Shown here: positions 39,222-49,122 of the stretch, piece after piece
Layout of the letters: each line of letters begins with the position of its first letter
Position numbering within the stretch: position 1 is the first letter of the stretch
Source of the DNA: Alcaligenaceae bacterium
GTDB lineage: Bacteria; Pseudomonadota; Gammaproteobacteria; Burkholderiales; Burkholderiaceae_B
DNA: 64,000 nt
Assembly (NCBI GenBank): GCA_013416455.1
Contig: JACCES010000003.1
Location: forward strand, 62,001-126,000
Direction of reading: 5' to 3'
The notes under the pieces: generated by a model
What the model was told of the DNA's origin: nothing
Databases searched by the model: none
What the model saw: the letters and a program-made list of their open reading frames with translations, nothing else
Translations under genes and position numbers: made by a program

Positions 39222-40229
39222 ATGGAAATCGCGAACGGCAACTTCCTCATCACGGGAGGCGCAAGCCTGATCGGTTCATACCTCGCTGAACAGCTCTTGG
39301 CGGATGGCGCCGCAAAAGTGGTGATCGCCGATAACTTGTCGCTGGGCTCACTAAGCCAGCTTGCGCACTTAACGAGCGACCCGCGCCTTGAAATCGTGTA
39401 TGCGGACATCCTGCGCATCGAGAAACTGCTCGAATATTGCCGGGACATAGACGGGGTCTTTCACGTTGCGGGCTATCTGACCCTGCCCTTATCAAAAGAC
39501 CTGGGACATGGAATCGATGTAAACGTGAGGGGCACGCTCAATGTTCTCGAGACCAGCCGCTGGAGCGGTGTGAAAAAGGTGGTGCTGTCCTCGTCTGTCG
39601 CCGTATACGGCAACCCAGACGGCGAAACGGGGGAACAGGCGGCATTCAATCGAAGTAGCGCGGGCTATTCACCGGCGGCCGCTATCTATGGCGCGACCAA
39701 GATTATCGGAGAGCATCTCGCGCAACTCTACACCGCGCGTCACGGCCTCGAACACGTGAATTTGCGATATGCCAGCGTCTACGGTGCTCGACAGCATGGG
39801 CGAGCCGTGAATGCACTGCTGCTCACGAACCCGATCGAGAGATTGCGGGCGAACCTTCCTCCTCAGATAGCTGGCGATGGCTCCGAGGCACACGATTACA
39901 TACACGTACAGGATATCGCCCGCGCGAATCTTGCAGCCATGGCCTCGCCGGTAAAAGCCGGCAGCTACACCGTAGGCACCGGCATATCCAGCAGCCTGAA
40001 TGACGTCGTATACACCTTGCTGGACTTGTTCGGCTCCTCGCTCAAGCCTGAATACACGACCGAACAGCGAGAAATGACGTCTGCGGTCTCTTCAAATTTC
40101 CGTTTTGACGTATCGAATGCAGAGCGCGATTTGGGCTGGAAAGCCCAGATCAGCCTGCGCGACGGCCTCGAGAGCCTGATGCGCTGGTATGACGAAAACG
40201 AGAAAGTTGACGGCGCAAGCGCAGCTTGA
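39222..40229 (+). CDS. NAD-dependent epimerase/dehydratase-family (extended SDR) oxidoreductase
   Basis: A 335-residue extended short-chain dehydrogenase. The NAD loop is ITGGASLIGS (residues 9-18) and the active-site pair is YGATK (Y-x-x-x-K, near residue 165), with the SSSVAVYG serine before it. The overall pattern is close to UDP-glucose 4-epimerase relatives. No other sugar-nucleotide gene is nearby, and the operon encodes an aldehyde dehydrogenase and a lyase. A dehydrogenase acting on a small hydroxy acid, lactone or sugar acid is therefore more likely than a nucleotide-sugar epimerase (inference). It is the first gene of the operon. Confidence 0.85.
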   Translation: MEIANGNFLITGGASLIGSYLAEQLLADGAAKVVIADNLSLGSLSQLAHLTSDPRLEIVYADILRIEKLLEYCRDIDGVFHVAGYLTLPLSKDLGHGIDVNVRGTLNVLETSRWSGVKKVVLSSSVAVYGNPDGETGEQAAFNRSSAGYSPAAAIYGATKIIGEHLAQLYTARHGLEHVNLRYASVYGARQHGRAVNALLLTNPIERLRANLPPQIAGDGSEAHDYIHVQDIARANLAAMASPVKAGSYTVGTGISSSLNDVVYTLLDLFGSSLKPEYTTEQREMTSAVSSNFRFDVSNAERDLGWKAQISLRDGLESLMRWYDENEKVDGASAA

Positions 40230-40242
40230 GGAGATCGAAACC

Positions 40243-41688
40243 ATGCAGAAGGATACGCAAGCACGCCTGCTCATAAGCGGACATTGGATGCTCGGCGAAG
40301 AAGCGCCATTCGAAACGCAGAACCCGGCCACGGGACAAAGCAATGGCTGGGTTGCGTCGGCTTCGGCTCGTCAAGTCGATCAAGCGGTATGTGCGGCTTG
40401 GGAAGCCGTGAATGAGCCTGGGTGGCGCGAAATGCTGCCTCATGTGCGAGCAGGGTTATTGCGCAAAATCGCTGACGGCGTCGATGCTGAAGCCGAACCC
40501 CTGGCGGAACTGCAAATGCGGGAAAACGGAAAAATCGCCAGGGAGTGCAAAGCCCAGGTCGCCAGTGCTTCCGCAACATTCCGGTATTACGCCAGCGTGT
40601 GTGAAACATTGTGTGCCGAAGTCACGCCGCCCCGGGGTAATTACCTCTCCCTGACTAATTACCAGCCCTACGGCGTCGTGGCGGCGATTACACCTTGGAA
40701 CTCGCCGCTCACGATGGTTGCGCAGAAGCTGGCGCCAGCGCTAGCAGCCGGCAACGCCGTGGTAGTGAAACCTTCGGAAGTGACACCTCTATGCGCGTTG
40801 GCCTTGGCACGCATTGCTTCCGAAGCAGGATTGCCCCCGGCGCTGGTCAACGTGCTGACTGGGGGTCCCAACATAGGCAGGCAATTGGTCGAGCACCGCG
40901 GAGTACGCATGGTGACATTCACCGGCGGCACGCAAAGTGGCCGTGCTATTGCTCAAGCTGCTGGCGCGCGCCTGCTTCCCGTTTCTCTGGAGCTCGGGGG
41001 CAAGTCGCCTCATATCATTTGGGATGACGCCCGGCAGGACGCAGCCATCGAAGGCATTGTCGATGGCATCTTTGAAAGCAGCGGGCAGTCTTGCGTAGCG
41101 GGTTCCCGAATTTTTGTGCACAAGGCCATCGCAAGCACCTTCGTCCCCAAGCTGGTAGAGAGAGCCCGCACACTGAAAGTCGGGATGCCGCAGGAAAGCG
41201 GTGTGGAAATGGGTTCGATCGCTTCGTTCCTGCACCGCGACCGTATCGAGGCCATGGTGGTTACGGCGAAAAACGACGGCGGAACCATTCTGGCCGGAGG
41301 TGCGCGCCCGGATTCACCGGACTTGGCGCATGGCGCTTTCTACCTTCCCACACTCATAACCGGCCTGGACGCGACATCGAAAGTAGTTCGAGAAGAAATT
41401 TTCGGCCCCGTTGCATGCATCCTTGAATTCGAAGACGAGGATGACCTGGTGAAACAAGCTAATGACACGGTGTTCGGGCTTGCTGCGGGTATCTGGACCG
41501 AAGACATGCGGCGTGCATGGCGCGTAGCCACCCGGCTTGAAGCAGGAAGCGTATGGATCAACACCTATAAGCAAGTGGCCATTTCCACGCCCTTTGGCGG
41601 TTTCAAAGACAGCGGTATCGGCCGAGAAAAGGGATTAGCCGGCATGCGTATATATCAGCAAGCTCAGGGCATCTATTTCGGCATGTAG
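40243..41688 (+). CDS. NAD(P)-dependent aldehyde dehydrogenase
   Basis: A 481-residue ALDH-superfamily enzyme. The catalytic cysteine is C284 in SSGQSCVAGSR, the general base is E250 in LELGGKSP, and the coenzyme-binding motif FTGGTQSGR precedes it. The start at 40243 follows GAGGAG 9 bases upstream and 13 bases after the previous stop. The longer frame from 40189 overlaps the epimerase gene. It oxidises an aldehyde, probably the product of the neighbouring dehydrogenase or lyase, to an acid. The substrate is unknown. GC content is lower than in the flanking core genes. Confidence 0.92.
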   Translation: MQKDTQARLLISGHWMLGEEAPFETQNPATGQSNGWVASASARQVDQAVCAAWEAVNEPGWREMLPHVRAGLLRKIADGVDAEAEPLAELQMRENGKIARECKAQVASASATFRYYASVCETLCAEVTPPRGNYLSLTNYQPYGVVAAITPWNSPLTMVAQKLAPALAAGNAVVVKPSEVTPLCALALARIASEAGLPPALVNVLTGGPNIGRQLVEHRGVRMVTFTGGTQSGRAIAQAAGARLLPVSLELGGKSPHIIWDDARQDAAIEGIVDGIFESSGQSCVAGSRIFVHKAIASTFVPKLVERARTLKVGMPQESGVEMGSIASFLHRDRIEAMVVTAKNDGGTILAGGARPDSPDLAHGAFYLPTLITGLDATSKVVREEIFGPVACILEFEDEDDLVKQANDTVFGLAAGIWTEDMRRAWRVATRLEAGSVWINTYKQVAISTPFGGFKDSGIGREKGLAGMRIYQQAQGIYFGM

Positions 41689-41734
41689 GCAAGCTCAGTT
41701 CGTTGGTTTCCTTACAAAACAGGATAAGGATCAA

Positions 41735-42625
41735 ATGTCTTCTACACAATCATTGCGTGCGCTATTGCAGCGTGGCGAGTTCCTCCATATGCCGTCGGTT
41801 CACGATGCATTGAGCGCTCGCCTGATGGCGTCGATCGGATTCAAGGCCGCTTATGTTGGCGGCTTCGTCACCGGCGCTTCCCAGGTCATCTCAGAACCGT
41901 TGCTCACCATGACGGAACAGGTCCAAATCGCACAGGCGGTGGCGGTGCGCACACAAATACCCGTACTTGCCGATGCCGGCGCGGGCTGGGGCGACGCCCT
42001 TCACACGATGCGCACGGTACGTGAATTCATACGAGCCGGGATCGCGGGCGTCCATATCGAAGATCAGGTTTTTCCCAAACGAGCTCACTACCATAAGTAC
42101 GTGGCCCATGCCATCGCCATCGACGAGTTTGTGGAAAAAATAGACTATGCCTGCCGAGAGCGCCAAGCATGTGATCCCGACTTCGTCATCATCTCCCGTA
42201 CCGACGTTTGCCGTACGAAGGGCGTCAAGGCAGCAGCCGAGCGGATCAATGCAACCGCACAAGTGGGCGCGGATCTAGGACTGATCTTCCCACGAAATGA
42301 CGAGGAAGTCAGGCTTGCGCCCAAGCTCTCGAAGCTGCCTCTCATCTATGTGCAAAGCCTTGGAAATCGTGACGGCCGGCCGTTGCTCACGGCAGACGAG
42401 CTCAGGTCATTTGGATATGCCGGATGCATCGAGGCTCAATTCGTTCTGTGCACCGCGTTCCATTATGTCGAACGGGCAGCAAGACAATTATTGGAAACGG
42501 GCCGCTTCAACGATATGACTGCGGAAGACTATGTCGTGTCGCGCAAACGTATCGAAGATCTGATCGGCCTGGAGGACTTCTACCAGATAGAACAAGACAC
42601 CGTTGAGGCGCGCACCGCCCAGTAA
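41735..42625 (+). CDS. isocitrate lyase/PEP mutase-superfamily lyase with altered active site
   Basis: A 296-residue TIM-barrel protein related to 2-methylisocitrate lyase, oxaloacetate decarboxylase and PEP mutase. The metal-binding loop reads LADAGAGWG (D80, then G82 where DxD enzymes have the second aspartate), and E109 of IEDQ is kept. The lyase loop reads PKRAHYHK (114-121); the catalytic cysteine of the KKCGH/PKRCGH motif is alanine A117. Thus it is not an ordinary isocitrate or methylisocitrate lyase. A decarboxylase or lyase on a different 2-oxo or hydroxy diacid is plausible. It follows the aldehyde dehydrogenase by 46 bases. Confidence 0.85.
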   Translation: MSSTQSLRALLQRGEFLHMPSVHDALSARLMASIGFKAAYVGGFVTGASQVISEPLLTMTEQVQIAQAVAVRTQIPVLADAGAGWGDALHTMRTVREFIRAGIAGVHIEDQVFPKRAHYHKYVAHAIAIDEFVEKIDYACRERQACDPDFVIISRTDVCRTKGVKAAAERINATAQVGADLGLIFPRNDEEVRLAPKLSKLPLIYVQSLGNRDGRPLLTADELRSFGYAGCIEAQFVLCTAFHYVERAARQLLETGRFNDMTAEDYVVSRKRIEDLIGLEDFYQIEQDTVEARTAQ

Positions 42626-42677
42626 CTGTAATTGCTGCCCCAAGAATCAAGAAATCGACAACTCCAAGGAGAGAGAC

Positions 42678-43697
42678 ATGAGTAAACAGCACAACCCTTT
42701 TCGTAAGGTCGCACAAGCCGTTCTCTACGCCGCCATGCTGGCCCCCATTTCATGGGTCGGCGCTCAAACCTCCAACACAGACTCCCAATGGCCCACTCGG
42801 TCTGTAAACATAATTGTTCCTTACCCGCCCGGCGGCGCCACGGACATTAGCGCGCGGATCATTTCTAAACAGATGGAAAAACATCTCAAAATGCCATTTG
42901 TCATCGTAAACCGACCGGGAGGCGGAGGAAACGTCGGAGCCCAAGCTGCGGTCAATGCTCCTGCGGACGGCTATACGCTGCTTTTCGGCACCCAAGGGTT
43001 ACTAACCGCGAATCCATACTTGTACGAGAACATGACTTACGATATCCGCAAGGATTTCGTGCCCTTGGGACTCACCTACGACATTCCCCATCTGCTGGTC
43101 GTCAATAAATCGGTACCGGCACAAACTCCACAAGAATTTGTCTCACTGGCGAAATCCAAGCCTGGTGAAATGAGCTATGGGTCATCCGGGATGGGTGGCG
43201 GCACACATCTGTTTGCCGAGTACTTCCTGGCCGAATCAGGCATCGATATGCTTCATGTGCCGTACCAAGGCAGCGGCCCGGCAAAAACGGATCTCGTTGG
43301 CGGGCGAATAGATGCCATGTTCGATGCACTCTCGTCCATCGCCAGCCTTGTCAAAAGTGGGGAGGTCCGCGCCTTGGCAGTAACCAGCGCAAATCGGCAT
43401 CCTGACTTCCCCGACATCCCAACGTTGAGCGAAACCGTGCAGCCCGGGTTCGACACGACTACTTGGGGCGCGATGTTGGCGCCCGTGGGTACTCCTCCCG
43501 CCATTGCCGAACAAATTTCGGCACGGCTCCTGGAGGTACTGCAGGACAAGGAAACCCAGAAGCTGCTAGCGGCTACAGGAACATTGGCTCTTCCTTCCAC
43601 CAAGGAAGAAACTGCCAAAAAGATCGAGGAAGAAGATACGCGCTGGAAGAAGGTTATTGCCGACATCCAGAGCCGGGAGGCAAAGAAGAAACAATAA
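42678..43697 (+). CDS. tripartite tricarboxylate transporter receptor (Bug family), orphan
   Basis: A 339-residue periplasmic binding protein. A signal peptide spans about 1-30 (KVAQAVLYAAMLAPISWVGA, cleavage before QTS), and the mature part has the Bug hallmarks WPTRSVNIIVPYPPGGATD and RPGGGGNVGAQAA. Such receptors deliver carboxylates to TctA/TctB permeases. No tctA or tctB is present, as for many orphan Bug genes in Alcaligenaceae. The start at 42678 follows AAGGAGAGAG. As last gene of the cassette, it probably captures the carboxylate that the operon degrades. Confidence 0.93.
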   Translation: MSKQHNPFRKVAQAVLYAAMLAPISWVGAQTSNTDSQWPTRSVNIIVPYPPGGATDISARIISKQMEKHLKMPFVIVNRPGGGGNVGAQAAVNAPADGYTLLFGTQGLLTANPYLYENMTYDIRKDFVPLGLTYDIPHLLVVNKSVPAQTPQEFVSLAKSKPGEMSYGSSGMGGGTHLFAEYFLAESGIDMLHVPYQGSGPAKTDLVGGRIDAMFDALSSIASLVKSGEVRALAVTSANRHPDFPDIPTLSETVQPGFDTTTWGAMLAPVGTPPAIAEQISARLLEVLQDKETQKLLAATGTLALPSTKEETAKKIEEEDTRWKKVIADIQSREAKKKQ

Positions 43698-43710
43698 CCA
43701 ATGGCCGACC

Positions 43711-43740
43711 GTGGGGTCGGGACCAATCGCCCCGACCCAC
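43711..43740 (+). terminator. hairpin after the Bug gene (no U-tract)
   Basis: GTGGGGTCGGG (43711-43721) pairs with CCCGACCCAC (43731-43740) with one bulged G. It lies 13 bases after the stop of the cassette's last gene. No T run follows, so it may be an mRNA-end stabiliser or a weak terminator. Confidence 0.45.
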
Positions 43741-43756
43741 GATCCATCATACGAGC

Positions 43757-43787
43757 CTGATTCACAGCCCGGAGGGCTGCGAATCAG
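43757..43787. repeat. 14-bp inverted repeat at the right edge of the cassette
   Basis: CTGATTCACAGCCC (43757-43770) and GGGCTGCGAATCAG (43774-43787) form a stem with one mismatch and a 3-base loop. No T run follows in either direction. It separates the cassette from the EamA gene. It could be a bidirectional transcription barrier or a trace of an insertion event. Confidence 0.6.
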
Positions 43788-43966
43788 CAAATTCTGTGGC
43801 CCCCGATCGGCAATCGGCATAGGGTGCGGTCCATAGACTGCACCGCTTCACACCCTCAGGCATGCGGGTCCGCCCCGGGCGGTTCGAGAAGTTGAGGTTA
43901 AGAGAATCGGGGAAACACTCAAGCGGTCGTAGTAACCGGCGAGAAGATAGTGCCCTGCAACAAACC

Positions 43967-44854
43967 TCACCCCCGCACTCGCCGCATGCCCGCCAGATTC
44001 ACCACCACCAGCCCCGTGATCATGCTCGCGACCCCGACCAAAGTCGCGGAATCCGGGCGCTCGCCCAGCAGCAGCCAAGCCAGAATCACCGCCAGCACCG
44101 GCACACCCAGACTGGACATGCCCACGACCACCACACTGACCCGGCTCACCACCGACAGCCACAGCCACCACCCCAGCGCCGACGCCAGAATTCCCATATA
44201 GCCCAGCCCCATGAACAGCTCCACCGACCACACCGTGGGACGCTGGGGCACGAACACCAGCAGCGGCAGGCAAAGCACCGAACACAGCAGCATCTGCCAG
44301 GTAATGAAGTTCAACATGGCCGGCCGCCTTTCCTGAAAGAGCTTCTTGCTCACCACCACGCCCCAGCCCCAGCACAGACCCGCCGCCACGCCTGGCACCA
44401 GCGCCAGCGTGGTGCACAGCCCCTTCCAGGGCGCGATGACCAGCAGCAGCCCCACCCCGGCAAACAGAAAGGCCACCCCATGCAAGCGCGACAGCCTTTC
44501 GCCCAGCACCGGCCAGGCTATGGCCGCGGCCCAGAACGGCATGGTATAGGCCAGCAGTACCACCTGCCCCGCCCCGCCCATGGTGAGCGCCAGTTGCGCC
44601 AGGCACTGGAAGCCGGTGGTCTGCAGTATCGCGATCGTCAAGGAAGGACCGATGGGCGGCACCTCGAAACGCTGCCCCAAGGACAGCTGGATGGCCAGCA
44701 GTGCCAGAAAGGCGACGACGCTGCGCCAGAACACGAGATTGAATGGGCCGATCAGGTCGACCATGTACTTCATGACGATCCAGCTGAAGCCCCAGACGAC
44801 AATGGTGAAAGCCATCAGCATCAGGGCCAGTGGATCAGTACGGCGTGTGTTCAA
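43967..44854 (-). CDS. EamA-family (DMT) transporter
   Basis: A membrane protein of about 295 residues with ten hydrophobic segments in two EamA repeats. The first begins LALMLMAFTIVVWGFSWIV, and the second repeat covers residues 150-285 with GWWLWLSVVSRVSVVVVGMS and LAWLLLGERPD. Such permeases export amino acids or metabolites. The start is uncertain: the TTG at 44854 gives normal family length, while the next upstream ATG (44947) adds about 30 residues without conserved features. It is convergent with the preceding cassette and lies upstream of the acs gene end on the same strand. Confidence 0.82.
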   Translation of the reverse strand: MNTRRTDPLALMLMAFTIVVWGFSWIVMKYMVDLIGPFNLVFWRSVVAFLALLAIQLSLGQRFEVPPIGPSLTIAILQTTGFQCLAQLALTMGGAGQVVLLAYTMPFWAAAIAWPVLGERLSRLHGVAFLFAGVGLLLVIAPWKGLCTTLALVPGVAAGLCWGWGVVVSKKLFQERRPAMLNFITWQMLLCSVLCLPLLVFVPQRPTVWSVELFMGLGYMGILASALGWWLWLSVVSRVSVVVVGMSSLGVPVLAVILAWLLLGERPDSATLVGVASMITGLVVVNLAGMRRVRG

Positions 44855-45058
44855 GACGGATTCCCGGCGGACGAACGAAGAGTGACGACAAACAGACCCG
44901 CCGATGGTATCACCCCGGCCTTGAACGGCATACCGCGGAATCGCCATATGCCGCCTTGAGGGCGGCGCGGCAACGGTCACGCCGCGCCGGGCCCGGGCCA
45001 CGGAACCGGAATGGCGGGCGGGCCCGGACATGGCCCGGGCCCGCGCTCCGGCTGGCGG

Positions 45059-47044
45059 TCAGTACGACTGCGAAAGCTGGTCGAGGATCGCCGGGTTCTC
45101 CAATGTAGATACATCCTGGGTAATGGACTGATTCTGCGCCACCACTCGCAGCAGGCGCCGCATGATCTTGCCCGATCGCGTCTTGGGCAGATTCTCGCCA
45201 AAGCGGATCTCACGCGGCTTGGCAATGGGCCCGATTTCCGCGCCGACCCAATTGCGAAGGTCCCGGGCGATATCCCCGGCCTCGGCGTCGCCCGGCACGC
45301 TGCGTTTGAGCACGACGAAAGCCACGACCGCTTCGCCGGTGGTGTCGTCCGGCCTGCCGACGACAGCGGCCTCCGCCACGAGCGGATGCGCCACCAGCGC
45401 CGACTCGACTTCCATGGTGCCCAGGCGATGGCCGGACACGTTCAAGACATCGTCGATACGTCCCATGATCCAGAAGTAGCCGTCGGCGTCGCGCTGCGCG
45501 CCGTCGCCCGCCAGGTAATAGCCCTTGAGCTCAGGCGGAAAATAGCTTTTCTTGAACCGTTCAGGGTCGCCCCATATGTTGCGGATCATCGCCGGCCAGG
45601 GCCGCTTGATCACCAGAAAGCCGCCCTTGCCCGCCTCGACTTCCTGGCCGCTTTCGTCCACGATGGCGGCTTCCACGCCGGGCAGCGGCAAGGTGCATGA
45701 ACCCGGCTTGAGCGGCGTGGCCCCGGGCAGCGGCGTGATCATGTGCACGCCGGTCTCGGTCTGCCACCAGGTATCCAGCACGGGGCAGCGCTCTCGCCCG
45801 ACATGGGTGTAGTACCAGATCCAGGCTTCGGGATTGATGGGTTCGCCCACGGACCCGATGATGCGCAGGCTGGTGAGATCGAATTTCCTGGGATGATGCT
45901 CATCATTTGATTCCGCCGCCTTGATCAGCGACCGGATCGCCGTGGGCGCGGTATAGAAGATCGTGCACCGGTGGCGCTGGATCATTTCCCAGAACCGCGC
46001 CGGCGTGGGGTAGGTGGGCACGCCTTCGAACATGATCTGGGTGGCGCCGGCGGCAAGCGGGCCATAGACGATGTAGGTATGGCCGGTGACCCATCCGACG
46101 TCGGCCGTGCACCAGAAGATATCGTCGTCCTTCAGATCGAAGGTCCATTTCATGGTCAGCAGGGAAGACAGCAGATAGCCCGCCGACGCATGCTGCACGC
46201 CCTTGGGCTTGCCTGTGGAACCCGACGTATAGAGAATGTAGAGCGGATGTTCGGCATTGACGGGAACCGGCGGGCAGTCCGGCTCTTGCCCCTCGACCAC
46301 GTCGTGCATCCAGAGATCCCGGCCTTCCCGCCAGTCCACCTCGCCCGCGCCACGGCGATACACGATCACGTGGCGCACGGCTTCCGCGCCGGGTTGTGAA
46401 AGCGCTTCGTCCACGGCCTTCTTCAAGGGGATGCTGCGCCCGCCGCGCTTCTGCTCATCCGCCGTGATCACCAGGGTGGCACCGACATCGACGGCGCGTT
46501 CATGAAGGCTCTTGGACGAAAAGCCGCCGAAGACAACCGAGTGCGTGATACCCAGGCGGGCGCAAGCCTGCATGGCCACCACGGCCTCGATCGACATGGG
46601 AAGATAGATGATGGCGCGGTCGCCTTTTTCTTTCTGGTAGCCGAGCGACTTGATGGCGTTGGCGAACCGGCAGACGCGCGCATGCAGTTCCTTGTAGGTG
46701 ATGCGCGTCACCTGCCCGTCGTCCGCTTCGAAAATGATGGCCGTCTTGTTCCAGACGGGCGTGTTCATGTGCCGGTCCAGGCAGTTGGCCGATACGTTCA
46801 GCTCGCCATCGGAAAACCACCGGTAAAAAGGAGCATCCGATTCATCCAGCACCGTCGTGAAGGGTTTGTCCCACACCAGGTGCTCGCGCGCCAGCCGGGC
46901 CCAGAAACCTTCGGGATCGCGGCGCGCTTCATCACAGAGCGCCTGATAGGCCCCCATGCCCGATATGGCGGCCGTTTTCGCAACCCGCTCGAACGGGCCG
47001 AACACCCGCGTCTCGGTCAATATCGATTCGATTTCACTGGACAT
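45059..47044 (-). CDS. acs: acetyl-CoA synthetase
   Basis: A 661-residue AMP-forming enzyme that makes acetyl-CoA from acetate. Phosphate loop [12 protein letters not shown]5 motif DTWWQTETG with the tryptophan that keeps the acyl pocket small (acetate-specific), A7 [20 protein letters not shown], and the acetylation-controlled catalytic lysine in [11 protein letters not shown] are all present. The start at 47044 ([15 protein letters not shown]) has GGAGA 10 bases upstream; the frame continues 61 residues further with unrelated sequence. Length is typical (about 650). It fits the CoA and ketone-body genes nearby. Confidence 0.97.
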   Translation of the reverse strand: MSSEIESILTETRVFGPFERVAKTAAISGMGAYQALCDEARRDPEGFWARLAREHLVWDKPFTTVLDESDAPFYRWFSDGELNVSANCLDRHMNTPVWNKTAIIFEADDGQVTRITYKELHARVCRFANAIKSLGYQKEKGDRAIIYLPMSIEAVVAMQACARLGITHSVVFGGFSSKSLHERAVDVGATLVITADEQKRGGRSIPLKKAVDEALSQPGAEAVRHVIVYRRGAGEVDWREGRDLWMHDVVEGQEPDCPPVPVNAEHPLYILYTSGSTGKPKGVQHASAGYLLSSLLTMKWTFDLKDDDIFWCTADVGWVTGHTYIVYGPLAAGATQIMFEGVPTYPTPARFWEMIQRHRCTIFYTAPTAIRSLIKAAESNDEHHPRKFDLTSLRIIGSVGEPINPEAWIWYYTHVGRERCPVLDTWWQTETGVHMITPLPGATPLKPGSCTLPLPGVEAAIVDESGQEVEAGKGGFLVIKRPWPAMIRNIWGDPERFKKSYFPPELKGYYLAGDGAQRDADGYFWIMGRIDDVLNVSGHRLGTMEVESALVAHPLVAEAAVVGRPDDTTGEAVVAFVVLKRSVPGDAEAGDIARDLRNWVGAEIGPIAKPREIRFGENLPKTRSGKIMRRLLRVVAQNQSITQDVSTLENPAILDQLSQSY

Positions 47045-47126
47045 TGCTGTGTCTCCATGGAGTGATGAATATTCTGCTGTATGGACAATGTGTGCCGGCA
47101 ACCGCTGCCTGACAAAAGGATTCCCG

Positions 47127-48494
47127 CTATGGGGCCGCCGCAAGGGGCGTGGACGGCTCAGGGAGAGCGGACGCCCGGTCACGCGCCTGCATGCCGCGGG
47201 CGAAATCCACCCGCGCGAGCACGGCAAGCCCGAGCAGGAAGAAGCTGCCGGTCAGCAACAGGGCCAGCCGGTGATTGCCGCTGCTGACCCAGGTGACGAC
47301 GCCGTAGAACAGCGGCCCCACCACGGCGGCCAGCTGGATGGCGAAAGTCCACAGCGAAAAGAATTCGGCCAGCCGCCCGGGCGGCGCGAAAGCGCCCACC
47401 ATGGCCCGCCCGGCGCTCTGGCTGGTCCCCATGCACAGGCCGGCCAAGGTCGCGGCCAGCCAGAACACCCAGGCTTCGATCGCCGCGTAGGCCACCAGCA
47501 CCATCACCACCCAGCCGGCCAGGGTGATGGCCAGCGCGGGCTTGTGCCCGATGCGATCCTGGACATGGCCGAAGCAGAATGCCCCGACAGCCGCGGCGAT
47601 GTTCACCGTGAAAACCAGCAGCATGGTCTGCGCCATCGTGAAGCCCATGGCTTCCGAGGCATAGACCGCCGCCAGCGTAACCACCACGGCTATCCCCGCC
47701 TGATAAAAGGCCCCGCACAGCAGCAGGCGCCGGAAATCCGGAAAGTTCGCGCCGGCGTCCAGCCAGGCATTGCCCAGCCGCTGCCACAGGCCTTCCTCCG
47801 GCCGGTGGGTGGCGGCGGAACGCTCGCGCAGGAAAAGGAAGGAAGGTACCGCGGCCACGGCGAATATGGCGGCCGTCAGCAGCATGATGGAAGGCACGTA
47901 GGCCTGCGCCGGCAGACCCTGCGCTTCGGCGCGGGTGGCGATGGCCAGCGAAACCCCCAGAGCCAGCATGCCGCCCAGGTAGCCGAAACTCCATCCCCAG
48001 CCGGATACCCGGCCCAGGGCTTCGCGCTTGGCGATCTCTGGCAGGAAGGCGGCGATCAGCGATTCGCCGACGCAATAGCAATAATTGGAAAGCGCAAGGG
48101 CAAACAGCCCGATGGCGATATCGTTGGGGCCGGCCAGGGCCAGCATGGCGGTGCCGCCCACGCAGCCGGCGGTGCTGATGAAAAGGAAGCGGCGCCGGCG
48201 CGCCCGGGCATCGGCCCGGGCGCCCAGCGACGGCATGGTGATCATGACGATCAGGTATGACAGCGACAGGGCGCTGGTGAAGGCCAGCGTGCCCCAGTCG
48301 CGGCCGGCGGCCACAACGCCCACGAAATAGGCGCTGAACACCGTGGTGAGTACCACGGTGGTGTAGCCCGAGTTGGCAAAGTCGTACATGGCCCACGCCC
48401 ATAGTTCCCGCCTGGACACGCCCGGGTTCAGGGCATCGCCCAGCCGGGACGCTTGCCTCGATGTGGAAAGGCTCGCGCGTGGGCCAGTGCTCAT
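47127..48494 (-). CDS. MFS transporter, UMF1/Atg22-like
   Basis: A 455-residue transporter with about 12 helices. Near the N-terminus it carries [20 protein letters not shown] (residues 34-53), the signature of the UMF1 (Atg22-like) MFS family, in which fungal members export vacuolar amino acids. Motif A is [16 protein letters not shown]. Bacterial substrates are unknown. The ATG overlaps the stop of the upstream GlcG-like gene by four bases, so both are co-translated. It ends 82 bases before the acs start. Confidence 0.88.
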   Translation of the reverse strand: MSTGPRASLSTSRQASRLGDALNPGVSRRELWAWAMYDFANSGYTTVVLTTVFSAYFVGVVAAGRDWGTLAFTSALSLSYLIVMITMPSLGARADARARRRRFLFISTAGCVGGTAMLALAGPNDIAIGLFALALSNYCYCVGESLIAAFLPEIAKREALGRVSGWGWSFGYLGGMLALGVSLAIATRAEAQGLPAQAYVPSIMLLTAAIFAVAAVPSFLFLRERSAATHRPEEGLWQRLGNAWLDAGANFPDFRRLLLCGAFYQAGIAVVVTLAAVYASEAMGFTMAQTMLLVFTVNIAAAVGAFCFGHVQDRIGHKPALAITLAGWVVMVLVAYAAIEAWVFWLAATLAGLCMGTSQSAGRAMVGAFAPPGRLAEFFSLWTFAIQLAAVVGPLFYGVVTWVSSGNHRLALLLTGSFFLLGLAVLARVDFARGMQARDRASALPEPSTPLAAAP

Positions 48495-48898
48495 GATTTC
48501 AGCGCTGCAATGCCGGCACGCGCGATCTGGGCGTCTTCGTCCGCCTTCACGCCCGAAACGCCGACCGCGCCGACCACGTGCCCGTCATGAACGATGGGCA
48601 CTCCCCCTTCAAGCATGCCTTCGATATGCGGCGCGGACAGAAAGGCGTAGCGACCCTGATTGATCATGTCTTCGAAGCCTTTCGATTCACGGCGGCCGAC
48701 CGCCGCGGTGTGAGCCTTGGCGGGCGCGATATGCGCCGACAGGGGCGCCGCGCCATCGAGCCGGACGAGACCGAGCAGGTGTCCGCCGTCATCCGCCACG
48801 GCGATGGTGACCGCCCACTGATTCTGTTCGGCATGACGGCGCGCGGCATCGAGAACGGCCTGTACATCGTTGGCCGCAAGCATGGGTTTGGTATTCAT
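48491..48898 (-). CDS. GlcG/HbpS-family protein
   Basis: A 135-residue one-domain protein starting MNTKPMLAANDVQAVLDAAR, with TIAVADDGGHLLGLVRLDGA (residues 31-50) and GGVPIVHDGHVVGAVGVSG, the conserved repeats of the GlcG/HbpS (heme-degrading-type, DUF336) family. Members occur in glycolate, diol and heme-related operons; a firm role is lacking. The ATG at 48898 has AAGGAG 6 bases upstream, which overrules the longer frame from 48940. It is the first gene of a pair with the MFS transporter, suggesting a shared small-molecule substrate. Confidence 0.85.
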   Translation of the reverse strand: MNTKPMLAANDVQAVLDAARRHAEQNQWAVTIAVADDGGHLLGLVRLDGAAPLSAHIAPAKAHTAAVGRRESKGFEDMINQGRYAFLSAPHIEGMLEGGVPIVHDGHVVGAVGVSGVKADEDAQIARAGIAALKS

Positions 48899-49060
48899 GA
48901 GACTCCTTGTGGGGTGATTCGCAAATGCCTGGAATGGCAAGGCCCGCCGCTCTGGTGGTCACGACCGGGGCGGCATCGGGCGCAGGGCTCACTTTACCGC
49001 TACTTCCGGGTTGGGGTAAACTTCCCAGCTAATTCGAAGGCGAAGCCGCCAAATCGGGCC

Positions 49061-49110
49061 CATAATGGGTATGTACCCCGGGCGTATACCCCACCCGTTA
49101 CGGGTTTTTT
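49061..49110 (+). promoter_or_regulatory. promoter and attenuator-like leader of the NlpC/P60 gene
   Basis: CATAAT (49061-49066) may be a -10 element. Right after it lies GGGTA-TG-TACCC (49067-49078). Then ACCCG (49093-49097), TTA, CGGGT (49101-49105) followed by six T residues forms a short terminator-like hairpin that ends 13 bases before the ATG. The structure could tune expression. It is a short, weak stem. Confidence 0.35.
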
Positions 49111-49122
49111 CTTTGGTATCCA

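Noticed and set aside
43880-43960. tRNA-like GGTTCGAG segment downstream of the cassette
   Set aside because: No acceptor or anticodon stems could be folded around it; it is not a tRNA or a clear attachment site.
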